Source: Microbacterium faecale
GTDB lineage: Bacteria; Actinomycetota; Actinomycetes; Actinomycetales; Microbacteriaceae
Direction of reading: 5' to 3'
DNA length: 64,000 nucleotides
Assembly (NCBI RefSeq): GCF_014640975.1
Contig: NZ_BMHO01000001.1
Coordinates: 878,166-942,165 of the forward strand
Positions within the stretch are counted from its first letter, which is position 1. Each line of letters begins with the position of its first letter. Made by a program: the position numbers and the translations under genes. Below the pieces are notes generated by a model, which was given only the letters and a program-made list of their open reading frames with translations, did not search any database and was not told where the DNA came from. Positions 8,124 through 16,859 of the stretch are shown piece after piece.

Positions 8124-9495
8124 CTGGTGATACCCCGCCGTAGTCCTCGGGGCGCGGCTTCAGCTCCGGCTGCGCCGTGGTCGTCTGGGCGAGTGTGTCG
8201 TCGGTCGAGGGGCGCTGCGGGATCGCCTGCGTGATGATGTCGATCGGGCGCGTCTCGTCCACGACGACGCGGAAGCGTGACGTGGCGTTGCGGTGCATGC
8301 GGCCGGATCCGAGCAGCCACGCGAGGCCGACCGCCGCGGCGAGGATCCCTGCCGCGCCGCCCACGAGGAGCGCGACGCGCGGGCCCCACAGGTCGGCGAC
8401 GGCGCCGACGATGGGAGCGCCGATCGGCGTGGATCCCATCATCACGGCCATGTACAGCGCGAGCACGCGTCCGCGCAGCGCCGGATCCGTCGTCGTCTGC
8501 ACGTAGCCGTTCGCTGTCGTCAGCATCGTCACGGTGCAGAATCCGATTCCCACGCAGACGAGCGCATACGCCAGGTACGCGGGCGTCGCCGCGGCGACGA
8601 ACTGCATGACGCCGAAGCCGGCGGCGGCGAGCATCGCGACGCGCAGTCGCGCTCGATCTCGTCGCGCGGCGAGCAGCGCGCCGGCGAGGGATCCGATGGC
8701 GAGAGACGAGCTGAGCAGCCCGTAGCCGTCGGCGTCGCGACCGAACTCGAGGGCCATCGTCGATGCGAAGATGGGGAAGTTCATGCCGAACGCGCCCATG
8801 ACGAACGCCATCGCGAACGTCACCGTGATGTCGGGGCGCGAGCGAACGTACCGTAGGCCGTCGGCGATGCGGCCCTGTCCGCTCTTCGAGCGCGCCCGGG
8901 GCTGCAGCTCGTCGGTGCGCATCGCCACGAGGGCGACGAGCATGGCGGCGAACGTGGCGGCGTTGATGATGAAGACCCAGCCGCTGCCGATCGCGATCAG
9001 CAGCAGGCTGCCGGCGGCGGGACCGATCAGCCGCGCCATGTTGAACGACGCCGAGTTCAGCGCGACCGCGTTCGAGGCCTGGGTGCGGCCGACGACGTCG
9101 CTGACGAACGCCTGCCGGGAAGGCGCGTCGAAGGCGTTGGTGACGCCGAACAGCGTCGCGAGGATGAGCATCATCGGCAGCGTGAGGATCCCCGTGAGGA
9201 GGAGCACGCCGATGATGAGCGAGAGGACGCCGAGGGTCGACTGCGTGATGAGCAGCAGCTTTCGCCGGTCGAACCGGTCGGCGACCCATCCGGACACCCC
9301 GACAAGGATGAGCGGCGGCCCGAACTGGCACGCCATCGTGATGCCGACGGCGGTGGCGTCGTGGTCGGTGAGCTCGGTGAGGACGACCCAGTCCTGCGCC
9401 GTCATCTGCATCCACGCGCCGATGTTGGAGATCAGGGCGCCGATGAACCAGACCCGGTAGTTGAACAGCCCGAGCGACCGGAACATGCCCTTCAT
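8095..9495 (-). CDS. MFS transporter (enterobactin exporter/EntS-like)
   Basis: A 466-aa MFS protein counted from MKGMFRSLGLFNYRVWF, which matches the usual start of the MFS_3 (EntS/DHA3-like) group; upstream in-frame codons belong to the marR gene. It has GWVADRFDRRKLLL (motif A variant), SFNMARLIGPAAGS and about twelve hydrophobic helices, then a hydrophilic C-terminal tail of about 70 residues rich in Thr/Gln/Glu. Its ATG overlaps the TGA of the upstream marR gene by 4 nt (ATGA), so the two are translationally coupled. It is inferred to export a toxic compound or siderophore-like molecule under MarR control. Confidence 0.88.
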   Translation of the reverse strand: MKGMFRSLGLFNYRVWFIGALISNIGAWMQMTAQDWVVLTELTDHDATAVGITMACQFGPPLILVGVSGWVADRFDRRKLLLITQSTLGVLSLIIGVLLLTGILTLPMMLILATLFGVTNAFDAPSRQAFVSDVVGRTQASNAVALNSASFNMARLIGPAAGSLLLIAIGSGWVFIINAATFAAMLVALVAMRTDELQPRARSKSGQGRIADGLRYVRSRPDITVTFAMAFVMGAFGMNFPIFASTMALEFGRDADGYGLLSSSLAIGSLAGALLAARRDRARLRVAMLAAAGFGVMQFVAAATPAYLAYALVCVGIGFCTVTMLTTANGYVQTTTDPALRGRVLALYMAVMMGSTPIGAPIVGAVADLWGPRVALLVGGAAGILAAAVGLAWLLGSGRMHRNATSRFRVVVDETRPIDIITQAIPQRPSTDDTLAQTTTAQPELKPRPEDYGGVSPDEEISRKEE

Positions 9496-9920
9496 CGGTG
9501 CACCTCGCGCAGGATGATCTGCGCGGCCTCGTTGAGGGTGGTCCGTTCCGCGTCGGTGAGCCGGTCGAGCACGGTGGCGAGCCACGTGTCGCGCCGTTCG
9601 ACCGTATCGGCGACGACCGCGTACCCGGCGTCGGTGATCGCGATGCGCACCTTGCGGCGGTCGTCGACGTCCGCGACGCGGGTGACGTAGCCGACCTCTT
9701 CGAGGGCGTTGACCGTGCGATTCATCGACGGCGCGGTGACGCCGTCGCGTTCCGCGAGGGCCGTGAGCGTGTGCGGACCGTGCACGCGCAGGGCGACGAG
9801 GACGGCGAACTGGCCGTCGGTCATCGTCGAGACAGAGCGTTGCTGTCGGATTCGTCGCGCCAGGCGCAGGGTCGCCGCGCGCAGGTCGGAGGCATCGTTG
9901 TGGGGTGAGTCGTTAGCCAT
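9492..9920 (-). CDS. MarR-family transcriptional regulator
   Basis: A 142-aa winged-helix regulator. The recognition part reads ALAERDGVTAPSMNRTVNAL, followed by the wing EEVGYVTRVADVDDRRKVRI, a clear MarR pattern. The N- and C-terminal helices (about 15-40 and 100-142) would form the dimer interface. It is the first gene of a two-gene unit with the MFS exporter and overlaps it by 4 nt. A 13-bp palindrome abuts its start codon, so autoregulation is likely. Confidence 0.92.
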   Translation of the reverse strand: MANDSPHNDASDLRAATLRLARRIRQQRSVSTMTDGQFAVLVALRVHGPHTLTALAERDGVTAPSMNRTVNALEEVGYVTRVADVDDRRKVRIAITDAGYAVVADTVERRDTWLATVLDRLTDAERTTLNEAAQIILREVHR

Positions 9921-9933
9921 TCTAATAATTAGA
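9921..9933. promoter_or_regulatory. Putative MarR operator
   Basis: TCTAATAATTAGA is a perfect 6+1+6 palindrome immediately upstream of the marR start codon, within an AT-rich stretch (9921-9958) that also repeats TTAGCT. On the minus strand a weak TTGCTT/TAATCT promoter pair with 16-bp spacing can be drawn, which would put the palindrome at the transcript start. Confidence 0.6.
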
Positions 9934-10060
9934 TTAGCTCATTAGCTTTGTTAAGCAAACGGCGCGCAGTGTGGCGCATGTCGGAGGACGGCGCGGATCG
10001 GCTCGCATCCCGTCAGATCTGGATGCTGTGCCGCCGTCGTGCGTCTGAGAAGATCGGCGC

Positions 10061-10894
10061 ATGCCCTCGTTCGTCGATCACCTCGGCACCCGGATCCACT
10101 ACGACGTCGCCAGCCCCGCTGGAACGCCGCGCGGCGCGGTGCACGTGCTGCACGGCGTCGGGGAGCACGCCGGGCGCTACGCCGCCCTGCTCGAGGCGCT
10201 CGCCGCGGCCGGCTGGGTCGCCTACGCCGACGACCACCGCGGCCACGGACGCACGGGCCTCGAACAGCACGGATCCGCCGACCGGCTCGGACGCCTCGGT
10301 CGCGGCGGCCACCGCGCGGCGGAGGACTCGGCGTTTCGCATGTCACAGATCGCGCGCGACGAGAACCCGGGAACACCGCTCGTGATCCTCGGCCACTCGT
10401 GGGGATCGTTTCTCGCGCAGAAGCTCGTCAACCGCCACCCCGACATGTACGACGCGATCGTGCTCGTCGGATCCGCGCTGCGCTGGCCCGGCGCCCTCAA
10501 CGCCGGCCCGCTCAACAAACGCTGGCACGGGCCGGGCGCGAAGGGCAACGAATGGATCTCCGAGGATCCGGCGGTACAGGATGCGGCCCTGAAAGATCCG
10601 ATGACGGTGCAGAAGTCGCTGCCGGAGCTCTTCGGCCTGCCTAACGCGATGCAGCTCTACGGCCTCCCGGCGCGGGGTCTGCCGGACACGCCCACCCTGC
10701 TGCTCGTCGGCCGCGACGACACCGTCGGCGGCCCCCGCGCCGTGCACCTCCTCGCCGATGCGTACCGCGACCGCTCGGGCTTCACCGACGTCACGACCCG
10801 CGTCTACGAGGGTCGCCACGAGATCCTCAACGGCTACCTGCAGGCCGAGGTGCGCGCCGACATCCTCTCCTGGCTCGACGCCCGCTTCAACTGA
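10061..10894 (+). CDS. Alpha/beta hydrolase, monoacylglycerol lipase-like
   Basis: A 277-aa serine hydrolase. HVLHGVGEHAGRYA is the typical first loop of the monoacylglycerol lipase group (Hydrolase_4), followed by YADDHRGHGRTG. The nucleophile elbow is GHSWGS. The acid residue is expected in LLVGRDDTVGG and the catalytic His in YEGRHEILNGY. There is no signal peptide, so it should be cytoplasmic. It is divergent from marR and stands alone on its strand; the start is the first ATG of the conserved domain. The natural substrate is probably a monoacylglycerol or another small ester. Confidence 0.9.
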   Translation: MPSFVDHLGTRIHYDVASPAGTPRGAVHVLHGVGEHAGRYAALLEALAAAGWVAYADDHRGHGRTGLEQHGSADRLGRLGRGGHRAAEDSAFRMSQIARDENPGTPLVILGHSWGSFLAQKLVNRHPDMYDAIVLVGSALRWPGALNAGPLNKRWHGPGAKGNEWISEDPAVQDAALKDPMTVQKSLPELFGLPNAMQLYGLPARGLPDTPTLLLVGRDDTVGGPRAVHLLADAYRDRSGFTDVTTRVYEGRHEILNGYLQAEVRADILSWLDARFN

Positions 10895-10937
10895 CGCGGA
10901 GTCGGGCGTCGGGCGGCCGGCGGTGCTTCGGCCGGCC

Positions 10938-11021
10938 TGCAGGACTACGGCAAAATCCGGCCCGATCCCGCAGGAACCCGTGGTTCCGCCCGATCCGGCG
11001 CCGGATTGCCGTAGTTGTGCA
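10938..11021. repeat. REP-like inverted repeat (GCCGTAGTTGTGC family)
   Basis: The left arm around TGCAGGACTACGGCAAA (10938-10954) followed by ATCCGG pairs with CCGGATTGCCGTAGTTGTGC plus A at 11001-11021, with a two-base bulge and two mismatches. An inner hairpin (GCAGGAACC/GGTTCCGC) fills the loop. It lies between the lipase and lipoate-ligase genes and belongs to the same family as 4784-4858. Confidence 0.6.
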
Positions 11022-11059
11022 TTGGGCGTCAGCGCGACCCGCCCGGCTACGCTGGATCC

Positions 11060-12109
11060 ATGCACGGTGAGTACAAGGTTCCGGGCGGCAAGCTCGTCGT
11101 CGTCGACCTCGAGGTCTCGGACGGCACGATCACCGAGTTCGCGCTCGCGGGCGACTTCTTTCTCGAGCCCGACGACGCCCTGATGGACATCAACCGCGCC
11201 GTCGTGGGCCTGCCCGAGACCGCCGACGTGGCGACGATCGCCGCCGCCGTGCGGCGTGCCCTGCCCGAGGGGGCGCAGCTGCTCGGCTTCACGCCCGAGG
11301 CGGTCGGCACGGCCACCCGGCGGGCCCTCGTGACGGCCGCGACCTGGTCCGACTTCGAGTGGCAGGTCGTCGACGACCCCGCCGTGTCGCCCCTCATGAA
11401 CCTCGCGCTCGACGAGGTGCTCACGCAGCGCGTCGGCGAGGGCGCGCGGACCCCGACGTTACGTATCTGGGAGTGGGATCGCTCGGCGGTCGTCATCGGA
11501 TCCTTCCAGTCGTACAAGAACGAGGTCGACCCCGCTGGCGCCGAGAAGCACGGCTTCGACATCGTGCGCCGCATCTCGGGCGGCGGAGCGATGATGATGG
11601 GCGCCGGGCAGATCATCACCTACTCGCTCTACGCGCCGGCCTCGCTTGTGGCTGGGCTGACCTTCGCCGACTCGTACGCGTTCCTCGACGACTGGGTGCT
11701 GCACGCGCTGCACTCGGTCGGCGTCGAGGCGACCTATCAGGGGCTCAACGACATCACGAGCCCGCAGGGCAAGATCGGCGGCGCGGCGCAGAAGCGCCTC
11801 GCCAACGGCGGGATCCTCCACCATGCGACCCTCAGCTACGACATCGACGGCGAGATGATGACCGAGGTGCTGCGGATCGGACGCGAGAAGCTGAGCGACA
11901 AGGGCACGACGTCGGCGGCGAAGCGCGTGGATCCGCTGCGCAGCCAGACTGGCATGGGCCGCCGCGAGATCATCGACGCCTTCATCACGCAGTTCGAGAA
12001 ATTCACCGGGGCGACGCGCGGATCCATCACCGACGACGAGTACGCTGCGGCCGAGGAGCTCGTGCGCACGAAGTTCTCGACCGACGCCTGGCTGCACCGC
12101 GTCCCGTGA
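11060..12109 (+). CDS. Lipoate-protein ligase family protein
   Basis: A 349-aa protein that attaches lipoate (or octanoate) to E2 and GcvH domains. The first ~85 residues (MHGEYKVPGGKLVVVD onward) resemble the accessory domain that sits at the C-terminus in E. coli LplA, so the domain order is permuted as in many actinobacterial homologues. The catalytic BPL/LPL domain follows, with RISGGGAMMMGAGQ (lipoate-binding loop), TYQGLNDI and KIGGAAQKRL, whose Lys near 238 is the expected catalytic residue. The ATG at 11060 is chosen because it begins the conserved domain. Its stop overlaps the next gene by 4 nt. Confidence 0.88.
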   Translation: MHGEYKVPGGKLVVVDLEVSDGTITEFALAGDFFLEPDDALMDINRAVVGLPETADVATIAAAVRRALPEGAQLLGFTPEAVGTATRRALVTAATWSDFEWQVVDDPAVSPLMNLALDEVLTQRVGEGARTPTLRIWEWDRSAVVIGSFQSYKNEVDPAGAEKHGFDIVRRISGGGAMMMGAGQIITYSLYAPASLVAGLTFADSYAFLDDWVLHALHSVGVEATYQGLNDITSPQGKIGGAAQKRLANGGILHHATLSYDIDGEMMTEVLRIGREKLSDKGTTSAAKRVDPLRSQTGMGRREIIDAFITQFEKFTGATRGSITDDEYAAAEELVRTKFSTDAWLHRVP

Positions 12110-13041
12110 CCCTCTCCGAACCCGCGCCGCGCCTGACGCGCGCCGCGCCCGTCGCGATCCATCATGGCGACAACCTCGAGGTCATCGCGCAGATGCCGGA
12201 TGCGTCGTTCACGATGATCTACCTGGATCCGCCGTTCAACACAGGCCGCCGCCGGCAGCACACGACCGAACGCGCGACCCACGCTCCCGAGGTCCCCGAG
12301 CCGCCGGCGCCCACCCCCGCGGACGCCCTATTCGGCGACGACCTGCTCACCACGCCGGCGAACCCAGCCTGGAACGGCTTCCACGGTCGCCGGTACGAGC
12401 GGATCCGCGAGACGCTGACGACGTTCGACGACCGGTTCGACGACTACTGGGCGTTCCTCGAGCCGCGGCTGCGCGAGGCGTGGCGACTGCTCGCCGACGA
12501 CGGCACGCTCTATCTGCACCTCGACTACCGCGAGGCGCACTACGCGAAGGTCATGCTCGACGCGGTCTTCGGCCGCGACCGGTTCCTGAACGAGATCATC
12601 TGGGCCTACGACTACGGCGCGAAGAGCCGGTCGCGCTGGCCCACGAAGCACGACACGATCCTCGTGTACGTGAAGGATCCGGAGAAGTACCACTTCGATT
12701 CCGAGGCCGTCGACCGCGAGCCGTACATGGCGCCGGGTCTTGTGGATCCGGAGAAGGCGGCGCGGGGAAAGCTGCCGACGGATGTGTGGTGGCACACGAT
12801 CGTGCCGACCAGCGGATCCGAGCGCACCGGCTACCCGACGCAGAAGCCCGAGGGGATCCTCACCCGCATGATCACCGCGTCGACGCGACCCGGCGACCGC
12901 GTGCTCGACTTCTTCGCGGGATCCGGCACCACGGGCGCGGTCGCGAGCAGGCTCGGGCGCCAGGCAGTGCTCGTGGACGGCAGCCCGCGCGCGATCGAGG
13001 TCATGCAGGAGCGCATGCCCCACGCGATTGTCGTGCGGTAG
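12106..13041 (+). CDS. Site-specific DNA methyltransferase (beta-class, amino-methylating)
   Basis: A 311-aa DNA methyltransferase starting at a GTG that overlaps the lipoate-ligase stop (GTGA). The catalytic motif IV is YLDPPFNTG (Asp41) and the AdoMet motif I is FFAGSGTTGAV (about 269-279), in the order IV then I, which defines the beta class of N6-adenine/N4-cytosine enzymes. The stretch between contains the target-recognition region. No restriction endonuclease gene is adjacent, so it looks solitary and may act in regulation or protection. The recognition sequence cannot be deduced. Confidence 0.88.
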   Translation: MTLSEPAPRLTRAAPVAIHHGDNLEVIAQMPDASFTMIYLDPPFNTGRRRQHTTERATHAPEVPEPPAPTPADALFGDDLLTTPANPAWNGFHGRRYERIRETLTTFDDRFDDYWAFLEPRLREAWRLLADDGTLYLHLDYREAHYAKVMLDAVFGRDRFLNEIIWAYDYGAKSRSRWPTKHDTILVYVKDPEKYHFDSEAVDREPYMAPGLVDPEKAARGKLPTDVWWHTIVPTSGSERTGYPTQKPEGILTRMITASTRPGDRVLDFFAGSGTTGAVASRLGRQAVLVDGSPRAIEVMQERMPHAIVVR

Positions 13042-13151
13042 GGGCGCCGGCCCCCGCCGTCGGCGCCCTTCGCGACGACGCATGCTCACCTGTGCACGGC
13101 GCTCGCGCGTCCGCGGGCGGTGCCACCGCCCCGCCCGCGGCGCGACGGCGA

Positions 13152-14828
13152 TCAGTACGCCTGCACGCGCTGCTCGACGATGAGGTGGATCAGCGCGAAA
13201 CGGCCGTCCTTCGTCGCGGCGATCGCGTCGGCGACGCCCTGGGCGACCTGCGACTCGTCGTCGATGCGCACGCCCCACCCGCCGAACGCCGTGGACATGG
13301 CGGCGAAGTCGGGGTTGATCAGCTGTGTGCCCGAGACGCGGTCGGGATGGAAGCGCTCCTGGTGCGTGCGGATCGTGCCGTACTCGGCGTTGTCCATGAC
13401 GACGATGAGCGGGGTCGCCCCGTACTGTCGGGCGGTTGCGAGTTCCTGGCCGTTCATGAGGAACTCGCCGTCGCCCGCGATCGTGATGATCTGTCGGTCG
13501 GGAAAATCGAGCGAGGCCGCGACGGCCGAGGGAACCGAGTAGCCCATGGACCCGTTGCCCGCGCTGACCATCGCCGGGTAGCGCCGCACGGGGAAGTAGC
13601 GGTGCGCCCAGTTGGTGTGTTCGCCGGCGCCGAGGGTGACGAGCGCGTCGTCGTCGAGCAGCGGCACGAGGTGCGCCATGAGGGTGTCCATGCGGGCGGG
13701 ACCGGTCGTGCCGGGCACCGGCAGGGCGGCAAAGTCGAGTTGCTGCTCGCGCATGCGGGCGGTCCACCGGGCCCAGTCGGGGCGCGGTGCGATGTCGAGG
13801 GCCACGAGGTCGCGCACGAACGCCGCGGGCTTCGACAGGATCTGGTGTGACACGGCGCCGGAGCGGCCGCGCATGAGCGAGTCCATCGACACGATGAAGT
13901 TGTTGAGGTGCCAGCCCTGGCGCGCGATGTAGCTCGTGAGCACGTCGCCCGGAACGGTGCCGATGAATACGACGAGGTCGGTCTCGGCGAACAGGTCGTA
14001 GGTGGGCTTCGGGCGTCCGTACCCGATCGGCCCGACGTAGCTGGGCGAGTCGCTCGAGACGACGCCCTCGGTGCGCCACTCGGCGGCGGCCGCGATGCCC
14101 TGGCGCTCGAGCCATCCGGTGAGCAGCTGCGACGATTCCGGCGTCCAGTCGCTGCCGCCCGTGACGAACAGGGGCTTCTCGGCGCGGGCGAGGGCCTCGG
14201 TCAGTGCGTGGGCATCGGATCGGGCGACGCCGCCGGTCGCAACGGGGATCGGCGGGATCGCGCGCACGTCCACGCGCTCGCGGATGAGGTCTTCCGGCAG
14301 CCCCACGACGACGGGGCCGGGGCGGCCGGACCGGGCGGCGAACAGCGCCTCCGCGGTGATCTCGCTCGCGCGCTCGGGCGAATCGAGCACGAACACGCGC
14401 TTGGCACCCTTCTCGAACCAACCCTGGATGTCGAACTCCTGGAACGCCTCGCGCTGACGGTGATCGCGGGGGATGAGCCCGATGAACAGCACGACGGGCG
14501 TCGAGTCCTGCCAGGCCGTGTGGATCCCGACGAGCGCGTTCGCGGCGCCCGGGCCGCGGGTGACCATGACGATGCCGGGCAGGTCGGTGAGCTTGCCCTC
14601 CGCCTCGGCCATATACGCGGCGCCGCCCTCCTGCCGCGTGACGATCGTCTCGATCGATGAGGCGTGCAGGCCGTCGAGCACCTCGAGGTAGCTCTCGCCC
14701 GGCACGACGTACGCGCGCGGAATCCCGTGCTCCTCGAGGGTGCGGACGATCGCGTGGCCGGCGGACTCTGTCGTCGGGGCGGGGGCGGTCTCGGTGTGGG
14801 TGAGAACGTCGGTCACGAAAGGCTCCAT
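13152..14828 (-). CDS. Thiamine-diphosphate-dependent enzyme (acetolactate synthase-like)
   Basis: A 558-aa protein with the three ThDP domains. The N-terminal pyrimidine-binding domain holds VPGESYLEVLDGL and the activating Glu in IVTRQEGGAAYMAEAEG; GIVMVTRGPGAANALVG follows. The central domain begins after LPEDLIRERV. The C-terminal pyrophosphate domain carries TIAGDGEFLMNGQELATA and ends the metal motif at MDNAEYGTI. The resemblance is to acetolactate synthase large subunits and related decarboxylases, but there is no small-subunit gene next to it, so a role other than branched-chain synthesis is likely. A leftward LLM oxidoreductase gene lies upstream after 117 bp with a short TTCTCGC/GCGAGAA hairpin. 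Confidence 0.85.
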   Translation of the reverse strand: MEPFVTDVLTHTETAPAPTTESAGHAIVRTLEEHGIPRAYVVPGESYLEVLDGLHASSIETIVTRQEGGAAYMAEAEGKLTDLPGIVMVTRGPGAANALVGIHTAWQDSTPVVLFIGLIPRDHRQREAFQEFDIQGWFEKGAKRVFVLDSPERASEITAEALFAARSGRPGPVVVGLPEDLIRERVDVRAIPPIPVATGGVARSDAHALTEALARAEKPLFVTGGSDWTPESSQLLTGWLERQGIAAAAEWRTEGVVSSDSPSYVGPIGYGRPKPTYDLFAETDLVVFIGTVPGDVLTSYIARQGWHLNNFIVSMDSLMRGRSGAVSHQILSKPAAFVRDLVALDIAPRPDWARWTARMREQQLDFAALPVPGTTGPARMDTLMAHLVPLLDDDALVTLGAGEHTNWAHRYFPVRRYPAMVSAGNGSMGYSVPSAVAASLDFPDRQIITIAGDGEFLMNGQELATARQYGATPLIVVMDNAEYGTIRTHQERFHPDRVSGTQLINPDFAAMSTAFGGWGVRIDDESQVAQGVADAIAATKDGRFALIHLIVEQRVQAY

Positions 14829-14945
14829 TGCGGGACGAAGATTCTTTGGTCTCTTCGATTCTGAGCGCTATCCGAGGGTTCTCGCGCCACGGAGGCGAGA
14901 AAATTCCGGAGTTCTTCCGAAAAAAGCGAGACCCACGGATCCGCG

Positions 14946-15935
14946 TCAGGCGAGCTCGGGGATGACGCGGCCCTCGAACAGCTCGACGCTCGAGAGGTCG
15001 TACGCCATCTCGGGGAAGTAGGTGATCGTGTAGTCGACCCCCGCGTTCTTCAGCTTCTGCAGGTGCTCGGTGACCTGCTCGACCGTGCCGACCGTGGGCA
15101 CGTCGGTGCCGTACTTGCGCATCGCGCTCTCGTAGCGCTCGCCGAGGTGCGGCTGCAGGCGCGCGCCGACGGCGGCGACGCGATCGGCCACCTCCGCCTC
15201 GGTCTCGCCGATGATGACGTTGACGTTCGTCGATCGCGTGATCTCGGCCTGGTCGCGTCCGAGGGCATCGCAGTGGCCGCGCAGCACCTGATCCTTGTGC
15301 CGGAACTGCTCGATGTCGCCGCCCGCGAAGTTCGTGTATTGCGCGTAGGTCGCCGCGATCTTGAGCGTCACCTTCTCACCGCCGCCCGCGATCCAGAACG
15401 GGATCGCCGGATCCTGCAGCGGTTGCGGCTGCACGATCGCGCCGTCGACCTGGTAATAACGTCCGTCGAGGGTCGCGGACCCGGTCTCCCACGCCTGCTT
15501 CATGATCTCGACGCCCTCGCGCAGCATGCGCAGGCGGTCGGGGATCTCCGGGAAACCGTAGCCGTACGCGCGCCACTCATGCTCGTACCAGCCGCCGCCG
15601 ATGCCCATCTCGATGCGGCCGCCCGAGACGTGATCCGCGGTCGCCGCGACCTTCGCGAGGTAGGCGGGGTTGCGGTAGCCCATGCAGGTGCACATCTGGC
15701 CGAGGCGCACGCGCGAGGTCGAGGCGGCGAACGCGGCCATCAGGGTCCATGCCTCGTGCGTCGCCTCGTCGCTCGGCACGGGGGTCGTGTGGAAGTGGTC
15801 GTAGACCCAGATCGACTCCCACGGGCCGTCGTCGGCGCGCTGGGCGAGCCGGCGCATCGTGTTCCACTGCTCGGCCGCGTCGATGCCGACGAGGTCGAAG
15901 CGCCAGCCCTGGGGGAGGAAGGTTCCGAATCGCAT
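14946..15935 (-). CDS. LLM-class F420-dependent oxidoreductase
   Basis: A 329-aa luciferase-like monooxygenase-fold protein. The start MRFGTFLPQGWRFDL, SIWVYDHFHTTP, LGQMCTCMGYRNPAYLAK, HVSGGRIEMGIGGGWYEHE and IPFWIAGGGEKVT are typical of the F420-dependent TIGR03560-like group. Such enzymes use reduced F420 to reduce or oxidise small organic molecules; the substrate is unknown. It is transcribed away from the (p)ppGpp synthetase gene. Confidence 0.9.
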   Translation of the reverse strand: MRFGTFLPQGWRFDLVGIDAAEQWNTMRRLAQRADDGPWESIWVYDHFHTTPVPSDEATHEAWTLMAAFAASTSRVRLGQMCTCMGYRNPAYLAKVAATADHVSGGRIEMGIGGGWYEHEWRAYGYGFPEIPDRLRMLREGVEIMKQAWETGSATLDGRYYQVDGAIVQPQPLQDPAIPFWIAGGGEKVTLKIAATYAQYTNFAGGDIEQFRHKDQVLRGHCDALGRDQAEITRSTNVNVIIGETEAEVADRVAAVGARLQPHLGERYESAMRKYGTDVPTVGTVEQVTEHLQKLKNAGVDYTITYFPEMAYDLSSVELFEGRVIPELA

Positions 15936-16006
15936 GTGGTCAGGTTAGCCCGGCCGCGCGGCGCATTCATAGGCTGCACATAGTCCTCGGCCCAGTGGGG
16001 CAACGT

Positions 16007-16735
16007 ATGGTCGAGGGTATGAGCACCGTTGAGGTTGACGACGCCGTGATTCGCCTCGCGCGTGAGTTGCGCGATGAGATGCAGCAGTTCCTGAACGAGT
16101 ACGAGTTCGGGATGCGGGAGATCGAGACGAAGCTCCAGATCCTGCGCGACGACTTCGCGCAGCAGCACTCGCACAACCCGATCGAGCATCTCTCCAGCCG
16201 CGTGAAGAGCGTCGACTCGCTGATCGAGAAGGTGCAGCGCCGTGGGGTCGAGCCGACGTTCTCGGCGATCCGCGAGGAGATCACCGACATCGCCGGGGTG
16301 CGCGTGACGTGCAGCTTCGTGAGTGACGCCTACCGCCTGTTCGAGCTGCTGCTCGGACAGGACGACGTCGGGGTGCTGCTGGTGAAGGACTACATCGCCG
16401 AGCCCAAGGAGAACGGGTACAAGAGTCTGCACGCGATCGTGACGGTGCCGGTGTTCCTGCCGCGCGGCACGGTGCACGTGCCGGTCGAGGTGCAGTTCCG
16501 CACCATCGCGATGGACTTCTGGGCCAGCCTCGAGCACAAGATCTACTACAAGTACGACAAGCAGGTGCCGCAGCAGCTGCTCGACGAGCTGCGCGAGGCG
16601 GCCGTCACCGCGAGCGACCTCGACGTGCGCATGGAGCGCCTGCACCGCCAGGTCCACGGGGATGACGACCCAGATCCGACGCCCGCGCCGCCGCTGCGCG
16701 AGATCGCTCAGACCGACCGCCCCCACGCGGCGTAG
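16007..16735 (+). CDS. Small alarmone synthetase (GTP pyrophosphokinase family)
   Basis: A 242-aa RelA/SpoT-domain protein without HD hydrolase, TGS or ACT domains, hence a small alarmone synthetase. Signature parts are HLSSRVKSVDSLIEKVQRRG, ITDIAGVRVTC, the GTP-site KENGYKSLHAIV and VEVQFRTIAMDFWASLEHKIYYK (quoted here in pieces: VEVQFRTIAMDFW and SLEHKIYYK). It transfers pyrophosphate from ATP to GDP/GTP. The ATG at 16007 has a GTGGGG ribosome site at good spacing; an ATG four codons later is the alternative. It ends in a 24-bp perfect hairpin. Confidence 0.9.
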   Translation: MVEGMSTVEVDDAVIRLARELRDEMQQFLNEYEFGMREIETKLQILRDDFAQQHSHNPIEHLSSRVKSVDSLIEKVQRRGVEPTFSAIREEITDIAGVRVTCSFVSDAYRLFELLLGQDDVGVLLVKDYIAEPKENGYKSLHAIVTVPVFLPRGTVHVPVEVQFRTIAMDFWASLEHKIYYKYDKQVPQQLLDELREAAVTASDLDVRMERLHRQVHGDDDPDPTPAPPLREIAQTDRPHAA

Positions 16736-16766
16736 GAGCGCGCGGGCGCTCCTTCGTCGGCCTCAA

Positions 16767-16827
16767 GTCCACAAGTCTCCGACAAGTCCGGCGCGATTCA
16801 CAACGGACTTGTCGGAGACTTGTGGAC
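16767..16827. terminator. 24-bp perfect inverted repeat between convergent genes
   Basis: The arm at 16767-16790 (begins GTCCACAAGTCTCC, ends AAGTCCG) is matched base for base in reverse complement at 16804-16827, with a 13-base loop. It lies 31 bp after the alarmone-synthetase stop and 33 bp from the end of the leftward LLM gene, so a bidirectional terminator is the simplest reading. There is no U-run on either side. Confidence 0.7.
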
Positions 16828-16859
16828 ATGCGTCGGCGCACCGGACATGCGCCCGCGCG

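Noticed and set aside
12328..14421. Minus-strand open frame of about 700 codons over the methyltransferase and ThDP genes
   Set aside because: Arg/Pro/His-rich translation, crosses two real genes, no ribosome site; a codon-bias artefact.
13152..14828. ilvB acetolactate synthase for branched-chain amino acids
   Set aside because: No ilvN or ilvC beside it, and it resembles a broader group of ThDP enzymes; a specific name was not justified.
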